A DNA stretch of 64,000 nt from Myxococcales bacterium (GTDB lineage Bacteria; Myxococcota_A; Polyangia; Fen-1088): contig JAGTJU010000007.1 of the NCBI GenBank assembly GCA_022184915.1, positions 1 to 64,000 of the forward strand, read 5' to 3'. The position numbers were made by a program, and so were the translations under genes. The notes under the pieces are model-generated. The model saw only the letters and a program-made list of their open reading frames with translations, was not told the DNA's origin and did no database searches. How positions within the stretch are numbered: the stretch's first letter is position 1; every line of letters begins with the position of its first letter. This document shows, piece by piece, positions 28,904 through 37,597 of this stretch.

Positions 28904-31215
28904 TGCGCGCCCCTCGATCGTTTCTGCCCGCACACCCTCTGTCCCGTGCGTTGCTGCATTACCTCACGCACGTGACGGTCTCGCTGCTGGTGTTCCTGGG
29001 TCTGCTCGTGCTCTTGGCCCGCGGGGCACACGCCCAGGAGGCCACGGGCGCAAGCCCCCGCCTGCGCCGCTTCGCCCTCATCGTCTCGTCGAACGACGGA
29101 GGCACCGGGCGCGCGCCGCTTCGCTTCGCCAACACCGATGCCCGCGCGATGTCCGATGTCCTGATGCAGCTTGGCGGTCTGTCTCCCCGCGATCTCATCC
29201 TCTTGCCGAACGCCAACCGCACCTCAGTGGAAAGCGGCTTCGATCAGCTGCGGACACAGCTCGGCCAGCCCGCCACGCCTGGCACACGCCGGGAACTCTT
29301 CGTCTACTACTCGGGCCACTCCGACGAGCAGGGGCTCCTGTTGGGCAAAGACCGCATCACGTACCGTGAGCTGCGCCAGTGGATCTCGGATCTGGGCGCG
29401 GACGTGCGCATCGCCGTGCTGGATTCGTGCGCCTCCGGGGCGCTGATCCGGCTCAAGGGCGGGGCCATACGGGCCCCCTTTTTGGCCGACGTCAGCACGG
29501 ATGCGCGGGGCCATGCGTTCCTTACCGCCAGCTCGGCCGACGAATCGGCGCAAGAGTCGGACCGCGTGGGCGCGGCGTTCTTCACCCACTACCTGGTCTC
29601 TGGTCTGCGCGGGGCCGCGGACGCCAGCCGGGATGGGCGGGTCACCCTGGGTGAGGCCTATCAATACGCCTACGACGAGACCCTGAGACGCACGGAAAAC
29701 AGCCGCGCGGGCGCTCAACACCCCGCTTACGACATCCAGCTCGCGGGCACGGGTGACCTGGTCATGACCGATCTGCGCACCACCGACGCGGCGCTGGTGC
29801 TCGGCGAGAAGCTCGCGGGCCGCATCTACGTACGTGATGCCTCCGGGCGCCTTCTGGTCGAACTGCGCAAGGAGCCCGTGTATCCCGTCGAGCTCGGTTT
29901 GTCGCCCGGTGACTACCGCGTGCTCCTCGACGCCGACGGGCGCCCCTTCGAGGCCAAGGTAACCTTGAGCCAAGGCAGCCGTAAGCAGCTCGCACAGAAC
30001 GACTTCAGATCTACCCAAGCCCTGGTCACCACCGTGCGTGGAAATAGCCCTCCGCGCTTTGATGCCCCCCTGCGTGAGGTGGGCTTCGATCTGGTGGCTG
30101 CCCCTGGCGTTCGCCTGTCCGGTGGGGGCGACGAACCCGTGCGCCACCGGTTCGTCTTGGGATTGCTCGGGCACTCACATGAGCTCGAGGGCGCTCAACT
30201 GTCGCTCGCGGGCAACATGGTGGAACGAACCATGTCGGGTGCGCAACTTGCGGCGGGTTTCAACTTGACCAAGGGGTTCGGCAAAGGCGCCCAACTCGCT
30301 GGCGGGGTCAACATCGCCACGGGTGGATTTACGGGCTTCGCGGGTGCCGGTTTGGCCAACGTGTCCCGGGGCCCCTTCAAGGGGGCACAGCTTTCGTCCC
30401 TGAACTGGTCAGACGGTGACTTCACGGGCCTTCAAGCGGCGTCCATCAACTTCAACGACGGCGCCTTTCGCGGTTTGCAAGCCGCAAGCGTCAACGTCAA
30501 CGGCGGAGGCTTCACCGGCATGCAAGCAGGGGCTGTAAACGTCAACGGCGGCTGGCTCAAAGGTGTGCAAGCGGGCGCCGTCAACGTGTCCGAAGGTTTA
30601 AACGGGGTTCAGGTCGCCGCGGTGAACATCGGAGGCGACGTCAGCGGCACACAAATTGCCGCGATCAACGTGGCCCGCAAGGTGCGGGGTGCGCAGATCG
30701 GGGTCATCAACGTGGCCGCATCGGTCGAGGGGGAGTCACTGGGGCTCTTGCCTCTCGTCAAGGACGGTTACCATCGCTTGGCGCTGTGGTCGAGTGATCT
30801 CAGCCTGAGCAACCTGGGCATCAAGCTGGGGGGCCGCCACGTGTACACGCTGCTCGGCGGGGGCGTTGGCAGCGGTAACGACGAGCGCCGCACCTACAGC
30901 ACCTTCGTGGGCCTGGGCGGACATATCACGCCGTGGGGAGGGCCCCTCTTCCTCGACATCGATCTCGTCGCCACGCAGCAGGGGAACCGCGACGACTTCG
31001 GAGAAAGGGACAGCCTCGTGGGGACCTTGCGGGTGGTGTTGGGCTACGAGATCGCGCGCAGCTTCGCCGTCACGCTCGGCCCCACGTACAACGTACTCAC
31101 CTCCTGGGAGGGGCAGGACTACGAGACCGGTCTCGGCGTTTTCGAGAAGGTCTACCGCGAGGGCGATACCACCGTGCGGCTCTTCCCGGGTTTCGTGCTG
31201 GGCGTGCAGATCTAA
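28903..31215 (+). CDS. Caspase-family (C14) protein with surface-type repeats
   Basis: N-terminal signal or anchor (about 18-44), then a caspase domain (about 52-290) with the dyad His139 (YYSGHSDEQG) and Cys176 (LDSCASG). After about 130 residues come at least ten short repeats at about 430-610 with pattern G-x-Q-x-A-x-x-N-(V/I), for example GLQAASVNVNGG, GMQAGAVNVNGG, GVQAGAVNVSEG. These look like the LA_2272-type surface repeats. A C-terminal region of about 150 residues with alternating strands follows and could be an outer-membrane beta-barrel. Start ATG 28903 overlaps the anti-sigma stop. It converges on nnr with a 4-bp overlap. Inference: an envelope-located protease or sensor controlled by the ECF sigma. 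Confidence 0.83.
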   Translation: MRAPRSFLPAHPLSRALLHYLTHVTVSLLVFLGLLVLLARGAHAQEATGASPRLRRFALIVSSNDGGTGRAPLRFANTDARAMSDVLMQLGGLSPRDLILLPNANRTSVESGFDQLRTQLGQPATPGTRRELFVYYSGHSDEQGLLLGKDRITYRELRQWISDLGADVRIAVLDSCASGALIRLKGGAIRAPFLADVSTDARGHAFLTASSADESAQESDRVGAAFFTHYLVSGLRGAADASRDGRVTLGEAYQYAYDETLRRTENSRAGAQHPAYDIQLAGTGDLVMTDLRTTDAALVLGEKLAGRIYVRDASGRLLVELRKEPVYPVELGLSPGDYRVLLDADGRPFEAKVTLSQGSRKQLAQNDFRSTQALVTTVRGNSPPRFDAPLREVGFDLVAAPGVRLSGGGDEPVRHRFVLGLLGHSHELEGAQLSLAGNMVERTMSGAQLAAGFNLTKGFGKGAQLAGGVNIATGGFTGFAGAGLANVSRGPFKGAQLSSLNWSDGDFTGLQAASINFNDGAFRGLQAASVNVNGGGFTGMQAGAVNVNGGWLKGVQAGAVNVSEGLNGVQVAAVNIGGDVSGTQIAAINVARKVRGAQIGVINVAASVEGESLGLLPLVKDGYHRLALWSSDLSLSNLGIKLGGRHVYTLLGGGVGSGNDERRTYSTFVGLGGHITPWGGPLFLDIDLVATQQGNRDDFGERDSLVGTLRVVLGYEIARSFAVTLGPTYNVLTSWEGQDYETGLGVFEKVYREGDTTVRLFPGFVLGVQI

Positions 31216-32789
31216 CCCGCGTGCGGACGCGCGCCCCCGAGCGACGACAGGCGCTGGGCGATCGAAAGCGGCAGGTCCCCCGCCACCAGGCGATCGGTGC
31301 CTAGCCGCTCGGACGCCGCGAGCGCTGCCTCGCCGTGTGCGAACACACCACAGATAGCCGCGTCGCGCGCCGACAGTCCCTGCGCCAGGAGCGCGCCGAG
31401 GGTTCCCGTAAGCACGTCCCCACTGCCTGCGGTACCCAAAGCCGCCGTGGCCGCCGGGTTGATGAACAGCTCCCCAAGCGGCGTGGCGATCAGGGTGCGT
31501 GCACCCTTGAGCACCACCACCGCCCCACTCTTGTCGACCAGTGCCCGTGCAGCTGCCACCCTGTCACCCTGCACCTCGGCCGTGGTGACACCGAGTAACC
31601 GGGCCATCTCACCGGGGTGAGGCGTCAACACGCGAGGCGCCGCCGCCTCCTTCAGAAACGCCACCTCGGTTCCCAGGTGGTTGAGCCCATCGGCGTCGAT
31701 CACGGTGGGCAACGTCAACTCCCGCGCCAAGCGCTGGACCAGGACCTTCGTACCTGGGCCAGTGGGAATGCCGGGCCCAAGAGCCACCGCCTTCATGCGC
31801 CTCGACAGCTGCACGACCAGGTCGAAGCTGTCACCGTCGGCGTCCTCTCCTTCGGCATAAACCGCCGACATCACCTCCGCCAGCTTCGCGTCGAGGCCGT
31901 TTTGAGCCTTGCGCGTGCTCGCCACCGTGACGAGCCCGGCACCGGCCCGCAGGCCCGCAAGCCCACACAGCGCGGCCGCGCCCGTCGTGCCCGGCGCGCC
32001 GGCAATGACCAGCAGATGCCCCCGAGAGCCTTTGTGACTACCAGCCCCGAAACGCGGCACGAGCTGGCTCACGAAAGCCGCCTCCAGCCACTCCGCCACC
32101 GGCCCTCCCTCAGGGGGCACGAACGCAGGCGCCCCCAGCTGTGCAACCACCACGTCCCCCACCGGAGCGTCTGGGTTCACGCAAAAGCCCAACTTGCGCG
32201 CCGCCATGGTTACCGTGAGGTCGGCGCGCACGGCAACACCTCGTTGGCGGCCGCTGTCGGCGTCGAGCCCCGAGGGTACATCCACGGACACGCGCAACGC
32301 CTGACACGCGTTCATTGCCGCGATGGCGGCCGCGGGTGCGCCTTGCACGTCCGCGTTCAAGCCGGTGCCGAATACGGCGTCCACGATCACATCGGGCTGG
32401 CCGAGGAGGTCCTGCCACACCTGGCGGTCGAGTTCGTGCCCCGCATCCCGCACGGGCACGTGGGAAAGCCCTCTCAACACCTGGAGGTTGCGTTCGGCAT
32501 CACCCCTTATCTTGGCGGCAGGCAGCGCCGTGACCACACGCACCTTGGCGCCGCCGAGCGCTAGATGCCGGGCGATCACGAAGCCATCGCCCCCGTTCTG
32601 CCCCGCCCCGCACACCACCACCACATCGGCATCGGCGAGCGCAAGGGGGCGTGCCGCCAGTGTGTGGCGAATCGCGTACACGACCGCCAGGCCCGCGTTC
32701 TCCATCATCACGAGCCCTGGGAGCCCCAGCGTGTTCATCACCCACGCATCGGAGGCCCGGGCCTGCGCGGCCGTGAACACCTGTGCCAC
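31212..32789 (-). CDS. nnr: Bifunctional NAD(P)H-hydrate epimerase / ADP-dependent hydratase
   Basis: Fusion of the YjeF_N epimerase (about 1-210; CGAGQNGGDGFVIARHL) with the carbohydrate-kinase-like dehydratase (about 225-520). The latter has DADGLNHL, LTPHPGEMARLL and GSGDVLTGTLGALL motifs. It repairs hydrated NADH and NADPH. GTG 32789 is preferred: it has a ggaagggg ribosome binding site and follows the glmM stop by 16 bp. The longer frame would overlap glmM. It forms an operon with glmM. Confidence 0.93.
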   Translation of the reverse strand: MAQVFTAAQARASDAWVMNTLGLPGLVMMENAGLAVVYAIRHTLAARPLALADADVVVVCGAGQNGGDGFVIARHLALGGAKVRVVTALPAAKIRGDAERNLQVLRGLSHVPVRDAGHELDRQVWQDLLGQPDVIVDAVFGTGLNADVQGAPAAAIAAMNACQALRVSVDVPSGLDADSGRQRGVAVRADLTVTMAARKLGFCVNPDAPVGDVVVAQLGAPAFVPPEGGPVAEWLEAAFVSQLVPRFGAGSHKGSRGHLLVIAGAPGTTGAAALCGLAGLRAGAGLVTVASTRKAQNGLDAKLAEVMSAVYAEGEDADGDSFDLVVQLSRRMKAVALGPGIPTGPGTKVLVQRLARELTLPTVIDADGLNHLGTEVAFLKEAAAPRVLTPHPGEMARLLGVTTAEVQGDRVAAARALVDKSGAVVVLKGARTLIATPLGELFINPAATAALGTAGSGDVLTGTLGALLAQGLSARDAAICGVFAHGEAALAASERLGTDRLVAGDLPLSIAQRLSSLGGARPHAG

Positions 32790-32805
32790 CCGCCTGCCCC
32801 TTCCG

Positions 32806-34182
32806 TTAGAGCGCGAGCGCTTTTTGCATCGCTTTCGCGATGTCCTCGGCACGCGCGGCGATGTGCCCCTCGTCGCTGCCCTCGATCATCACACGGGCCT
32901 TCGACTCCGTGCCCGAATAGCGCACCACCACGCGTCCGTTCTGTCCGAGTTCCGTTTCCACCTCGCAGATGACCCTCTGCACCTCGGGCAGCTCCTCGAG
33001 CGGGATCTTCTGCGGAACGCGGAAGTTCACCAGAACTTGCGGGAAGCGCGTCATGGCCCGCGCCAGCTCGGAAAGCGGCTTGCCGGTCTCGGTCATCACC
33101 GCCATCACCAGGAGGGCCGCCATCGTGCCATCACCCGTGGTGGCGTGCTCGAGCGAAAGGACGTGCCCCGATTGTTCCCCGCCCAGCATGAAGCCCCCCG
33201 CGCGCATCGCCTCCACCACGTAACGATCGCCCACGGCGGTGCGCAAAAGCTCGATGCCGTGGCTTGCGAGCGCGCGCTCGAGCCCCAAGTTCGACATCAC
33301 GGTGGCCACCACGGTGTTGCCAGGCAAGCGGCCCTGCTTCTTGAGGTGCTGTCCCAGAATCGCGAGGATCTGGTCACCGTCGACCACCTGGCCGCGCTCG
33401 TCGATGAGTATCACCCGATCGGCATCGCCATCGAGCGCCACACCCACCTCGGCCCGGGTCCGCTTCACCTCGGCCGCCGCGTTCTCTGGAAACAAGGCGC
33501 CGCAGCGCTCGTTGATGTTGCGACCGTCGGGACTGGCCCCGAGCTCGATCACGTCGGCGCCGAGCTCGTCGAAAACACGGGGCGCCACCTGGTAGGCCGC
33601 GCCGTTGGCGCAATCGACCACCACCCGAACGCCGTCGAGCGTGCGGTCACGGGGGAATGCGTGCTTGAGCGACTGGATGTATCGGCCCTCCGCATCGTCA
33701 ATGCGGGTCGCCTTACCCAATTCGTCCGCGCCGGCCGCGAACGACTCGTCACCGTCCTCGATCGCGGTCATCGCGCGTTCGAGTTCCGCCTCCACCTCGT
33801 CGGGCAACTTGAAGCCGTCAGCAGCGAAGAGCTTGATGCCGTTGTCCTGGTAGGGGTTGTGTGACGCGCTGATCACCACGCCGGCGTCGGCCCGCATCGA
33901 AGACGTGATGAAGGCGATCCCCGGCGTGGGTAAGGGGCCCACCAGCATGGCGTCCGCCCCCGCGGCCACGATCCCGGCCTCGAGCGCGCTCTCCAGCATG
34001 TAGCCGGACAGCCGTGTGTCTTTCCCAATGACGATGCGCCCCTTCCGGTCCTTTTGCCTGAAGCGGTGCGCCACGGCCATGCCGAGCCGCAGCGCCACCT
34101 CCGCCGTCATGGGGTGTTGATTCGCCTTGCCTCTGATGCCGTCGGTGCCGAAAAGGTGTCGTGTGGTCGGATTGCTCGCCAT
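32806..34182 (-). CDS. glmM: Phosphoglucosamine mutase
   Basis: All motifs of the family are present: [10 protein letters not shown] at the N-terminus, the phosphoserine loop VVISASHNP (Ser107), the metal loop DGDADR, GGEQSGH, and the C-terminal RYSGTESK phosphate-binding loop. Converts glucosamine-6-phosphate to glucosamine-1-phosphate for peptidoglycan and LPS precursors. Length (458) is typical. Shares a divergent promoter region (34183-34314) with the cytochrome lipoprotein gene. Confidence 0.96.
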   Translation of the reverse strand: MASNPTTRHLFGTDGIRGKANQHPMTAEVALRLGMAVAHRFRQKDRKGRIVIGKDTRLSGYMLESALEAGIVAAGADAMLVGPLPTPGIAFITSSMRADAGVVISASHNPYQDNGIKLFAADGFKLPDEVEAELERAMTAIEDGDESFAAGADELGKATRIDDAEGRYIQSLKHAFPRDRTLDGVRVVVDCANGAAYQVAPRVFDELGADVIELGASPDGRNINERCGALFPENAAAEVKRTRAEVGVALDGDADRVILIDERGQVVDGDQILAILGQHLKKQGRLPGNTVVATVMSNLGLERALASHGIELLRTAVGDRYVVEAMRAGGFMLGGEQSGHVLSLEHATTGDGTMAALLVMAVMTETGKPLSELARAMTRFPQVLVNFRVPQKIPLEELPEVQRVICEVETELGQNGRVVVRYSGTESKARVMIEGSDEGHIAARAEDIAKAMQKALAL

Positions 34183-34314
34183 GGTGTCCCGCCAGTGTAC
34201 CTCGCTGCCTGGAGGAACGTCAGCGTGCGCCTAAGCGCCTCCGTGCCCGTTTGTTGGTCATGATCGTTTTCCTGTAACGAGAACGGCGCCCACGTCACAT
34301 AAGATCACATCACC

Positions 34315-36510
34315 ATGAACATGCAGCTTCGTTCATTGAGGGGCACCGGCGACGCGACGCGCGGTGGACTTGCCGTCAGCACGGCCCTTTTCGCATCGCT
34401 ATTCGCCGTGGGGGCCTGTGCCCCGGGCGTCACCTCCGGGGGCAGCGACGACGACACGGGCGGCCAAGCCGGGCGCGACGGTGAGGGCGGATCCGGTCAG
34501 GGCGGCGCGGGCCAGGGCGGATCCAGCTCCACCGACGACCAAGGCGGCGCCGGCAGCGGAGCGGGCGGCCTGGAAGGCAGTGCCTTGGGGGGTACGGGGG
34601 GAAGCCCCGAGGCGCCCATGCCCGTCAAACGCATCTGCATCGAGGCGGGAAGCGAGGTCAAACCCGACCCGGCCACGCTGAACGGCGTCTACGCGCTCAA
34701 CTGCGCGGGCTGCCACGGCGCCACCGGTCAGGGCGTCGGCAAGTTTCCGAAGCTCACCGAAGACAAGGGCTTCGAGGCCTTCTCGAAGATCGTGCGCGAG
34801 GGCAAAGAAGGCGCCGTGGCAGGCGTGATGCCCGCCTTCTCGGATTCGCACCTTTCGGAAAGCGAGCTGCTGCAGGTCTACGTGACCCTCGCGGGCAAGA
34901 CCCTCAAGGCCGACCGGACCCTCGGCTGTAACGGCGCAAGCCCGCTCGACGAGGCGGCCATCGCGCGCGCCTTCGAGACGGGCCTCAAAGAATGGCGCGC
35001 TCCGGACCATGAAGCCGCTTCGTGTGCCAGCTGCCACGGCCCGATGCCCATCGACCTAGCGTACATCGGCTACGACGACGCCACGATCTTCCGCCGGGCG
35101 CTCAAGCACATCACCGAGGCGCAAACGCGTGCCGTCATCGACTTCGTGCACGCCATCCGCGCCAAGTACGGCATCGCAGGCCCGAAGAACTTCCTCGAGT
35201 TTCGGCCCTTCCAGCCGGGCGGCCTCGTCATCTCGGGGGCCACACCCGCGGAACGGGACCACAAGTTTGGCCTGAACCTCAAACAGGCAGCCCCCACGCT
35301 CTTCGACGGCGTGCTGGACACCAAGGCCGAGGCCTTGAAGGCCAAGGACGAGCTTTTGGCCATCAACCCCCGGACCTTCCCCATCGGAATGCCGCTCAAC
35401 CGCTGGACCGAAGACATTCACCACGGCAAGGAGCACGGCACGCTCAACGAGTGGATCCCGGACAGGCCCCACATCCCGGTGGACAAAGCCGCCGAAACAG
35501 CGCTCTACGCCCTGCACGACAAGTACATCGCCAACCCCACGTGGGAGAACCTGTGGGCCATCCAGGACGCTGGTAAAACGCTCACCAAGCTGACCGGCGT
35601 CACCACACCGAACGCCATGGCGCCCGGCTACAACGAACACGACGACTTCGCTTTCCGATCGTACGGTCTCAAGTACGAGTCCGTGCTCTTCGCGCAGCAC
35701 CACTTCCTCGAAGAGCTGCGGGGACGACCGGGCCTCTCCAAGATGAGCGCGTCGCCCTTCCCCGGCCGAAACAGCCTTTGGGAGCTGGGTGACCTGGCCC
35801 GCACCCGCGACAGCGTGTTCTTCTCCAAAGATTGCAGGGGAAGCTGGAATACCTGCCTCGGCCTGCCGGCTGACGCCGTCGAGAAGATCGACCAAGCGCA
35901 AGACCCACGGGCGATGCTGAAAGACCTCAAGCTTGCGTGGTTCTGGGTGGGCTGGTTCTTCGACACCACCCTCTACCGCACCAGCGGCAGCAACTCGACG
36001 AAAGTGTCCGAGTACTTCACCGGCGAGCTCTACGAGCGCGGCTACTTCAATCACACGGTTTATCACCGCTTCCGCAAGAACCTGGCTGCGGCCTACGAAC
36101 ACCAGGGCAAAGAGAAGGACGTGGATGGGCCAGCCGGGATCGACCATTCTTGGGCGCATACCTACGGCTACTACATGGGCTACAACCGCGGCCTCGAGCT
36201 CGACAAGATGCCGAAGGATCCGGAGGCCCTCGCGCTCTACAAAATCCTGGCGGGCAACACCTTTCGCATGATGATGTTGCTTACCATTGAGCACATTCAG
36301 CGCACCGGCAAGGTGAGCGACCGGGAGATCATGCGACCCATTTACAGGTCGACCATGCCCATCCAGTTCTCGGAAAAGCACGAGTCCGCCGAGACGCTCG
36401 CGAAGACGAAGCAGCTCGTAGACGAATACGAAGCCGCCGTGGATGCAGCCTGCGACCGGCGTCCACTCCGCTACGGCGAGCTAACCTACCCCAAGCACTG
36501 CGGCCCCTGA
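34315..36510 (+). CDS. Dihaem c-type cytochrome lipoprotein
   Basis: A lipoprotein signal (AVGAC, Cys35) is followed by a Gly/Ser-rich linker (about 40-100). One cytochrome-c-like module carries CAGCH at 130-134. A second haem motif CASCH is at 237-241. The remaining 490 residues form a large domain I do not recognise, rich in Trp, Tyr and His (FWVGWFFDTTLYRT, HSWAHTYGYYMGYNRG). It probably acts in the periplasm in electron transfer or a haem-dependent oxidation. It lies on the strand opposite to the flanking folP and glmM, with its own terminator at 36539. Confidence 0.83.
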   Translation: MNMQLRSLRGTGDATRGGLAVSTALFASLFAVGACAPGVTSGGSDDDTGGQAGRDGEGGSGQGGAGQGGSSSTDDQGGAGSGAGGLEGSALGGTGGSPEAPMPVKRICIEAGSEVKPDPATLNGVYALNCAGCHGATGQGVGKFPKLTEDKGFEAFSKIVREGKEGAVAGVMPAFSDSHLSESELLQVYVTLAGKTLKADRTLGCNGASPLDEAAIARAFETGLKEWRAPDHEAASCASCHGPMPIDLAYIGYDDATIFRRALKHITEAQTRAVIDFVHAIRAKYGIAGPKNFLEFRPFQPGGLVISGATPAERDHKFGLNLKQAAPTLFDGVLDTKAEALKAKDELLAINPRTFPIGMPLNRWTEDIHHGKEHGTLNEWIPDRPHIPVDKAAETALYALHDKYIANPTWENLWAIQDAGKTLTKLTGVTTPNAMAPGYNEHDDFAFRSYGLKYESVLFAQHHFLEELRGRPGLSKMSASPFPGRNSLWELGDLARTRDSVFFSKDCRGSWNTCLGLPADAVEKIDQAQDPRAMLKDLKLAWFWVGWFFDTTLYRTSGSNSTKVSEYFTGELYERGYFNHTVYHRFRKNLAAAYEHQGKEKDVDGPAGIDHSWAHTYGYYMGYNRGLELDKMPKDPEALALYKILAGNTFRMMMLLTIEHIQRTGKVSDREIMRPIYRSTMPIQFSEKHESAETLAKTKQLVDEYEAAVDAACDRRPLRYGELTYPKHCGP

Positions 36511-36538
36511 GCCACGAGGTCACCGTGTGACCCGAAAG

Positions 36539-36573
36539 GAGCCAGCACACGAGCTCGTGTGGCTGGCTCTTTT
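36539..36573 (+). terminator. Rho-independent terminator after the cytochrome gene
   Basis: A near-perfect hairpin: GAGCCAGCACACGAG pairs with CTCGTGTGGCTGGCTC, with a single bulged G and essentially no loop, followed by TTTT. It starts 29 bp after the cytochrome stop codon and separates this gene from the convergent folP. Confidence 0.8.
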
Positions 36574-36615
36574 CATGTCCGCCTCGTGAAGTCCCCACAG
36601 CCGAGACCGCGCTCG

Positions 36616-37458
36616 CTAGTCCGGCCCGCGGTGGGGCTGCAGGAGTGCCTCGGAGACCGCCACGACATCTTTTGCCGCGGCGACATCGTGCACGCGCAGG
36701 CACTCCACCCCTTGTGCCACGGCCCAGGCGAGCGCTGCGGCTGTACCCATGCCTCGCTCGTTCACGTTGCGCCCGGTCAGCTCACCAAGGAAGCGCTTCC
36801 GGGACAGACCCAACATCATGGGAAGCCCCAGGGCCTTGCGCAGCCCTTGGAGACCGCGCATCAACGCCAGATTTTCAGCCAGCCGCTTGCCGAACCCAAT
36901 CCCGGGGTCGATGAAGAGGCGAGCGCACCCCGCCGCCCGCGCGGCCGCCACCCGCTCCACCAGCTCGTGTTGCACCTCACTCACGACGTCGTCAAACGCC
37001 ACGGCCTCCATCATGGATTGAGGCGTGCCCCGCAGGTGCCCGAGCACGATCGGAGCCTCGTGGCGTGCCGCCACTCGTAGTATCTCAGGGTCCATCAGAC
37101 CTCCCGAGACGTCATTCACCACACGCGCCCCCGCCTGGAGCGCCGCTTCAGCCGTCTCGGCTTTATAGGTGTCGATCGAGACCCATGCGCGGCCCGCAAG
37201 CGCCGGCACCAGCAACTCGATGACGGGCAGCACCCGCGCACGCTCTTCGGCCGGGGAGACCATCGGTGCACCCGGTCGCGTCGACTCCCCGCCCACGTCG
37301 ATCCAGTGTGCGCCCTCTTCGACCATCTTCAGCGCCGCGGACACGGCGGCCTCGGGGGTGACAAAGCGCCCGCCGTCCGAAAACGAATCCGGGGTCACGT
37401 TCAGCACTCCGGCCAACAGGGTGTCTGCCCGGCCCCTCGCGGTCGTCCCGATGCGCAT
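36616..37458 (-). CDS. folP: Dihydropteroate synthase
   Basis: Typical DHPS signatures: NVTPDSFSDGG (about 20-30), IDVGGESTRPGA (about 55), VSIDTYK, VVNDVSGG, and a late FIDPGIGFGK with LSRKRFLG. It condenses para-aminobenzoate with the pterin pyrophosphate in folate synthesis. Length (280) is normal. It follows ftsH by about 140 bp on the same strand. It converges with the cytochrome gene and the terminator between them. Confidence 0.95.
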   Translation of the reverse strand: MRIGTTARGRADTLLAGVLNVTPDSFSDGGRFVTPEAAVSAALKMVEEGAHWIDVGGESTRPGAPMVSPAEERARVLPVIELLVPALAGRAWVSIDTYKAETAEAALQAGARVVNDVSGGLMDPEILRVAARHEAPIVLGHLRGTPQSMMEAVAFDDVVSEVQHELVERVAAARAAGCARLFIDPGIGFGKRLAENLALMRGLQGLRKALGLPMMLGLSRKRFLGELTGRNVNERGMGTAAALAWAVAQGVECLRVHDVAAAKDVVAVSEALLQPHRGPD

Positions 37459-37541
37459 CTTGTAATTCTATCAGGGCCTTCCTCGACCCTTCGAAAAGCG
37501 AGCGGGCGGAGCGCCTGGTGGCACACCGCCCGTCAATCGTC

Positions 37542-37566
37542 CCTTGCCTTGCCTTGCCTTGCCTTG
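37542..37566. repeat. Pentanucleotide tandem repeat (CCTTG)5
   Basis: Five exact copies of CCTTG lie in the folP-ftsH gap, about 30 bp beyond the ftsH stop codon. Since the tract lies outside coding sequence, copy-number change would not shift a frame, but slippage could make it a useful strain marker. Confidence 0.9.
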
Positions 37567-37597
37567 CCCCGTCACGCGTACGGGACGGGCCCTCGGC

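Noticed and set aside
30190-30735. CRISPR-like direct repeats
   Set aside because: The repeats are imperfect, in frame and protein-coding, with no spacers.
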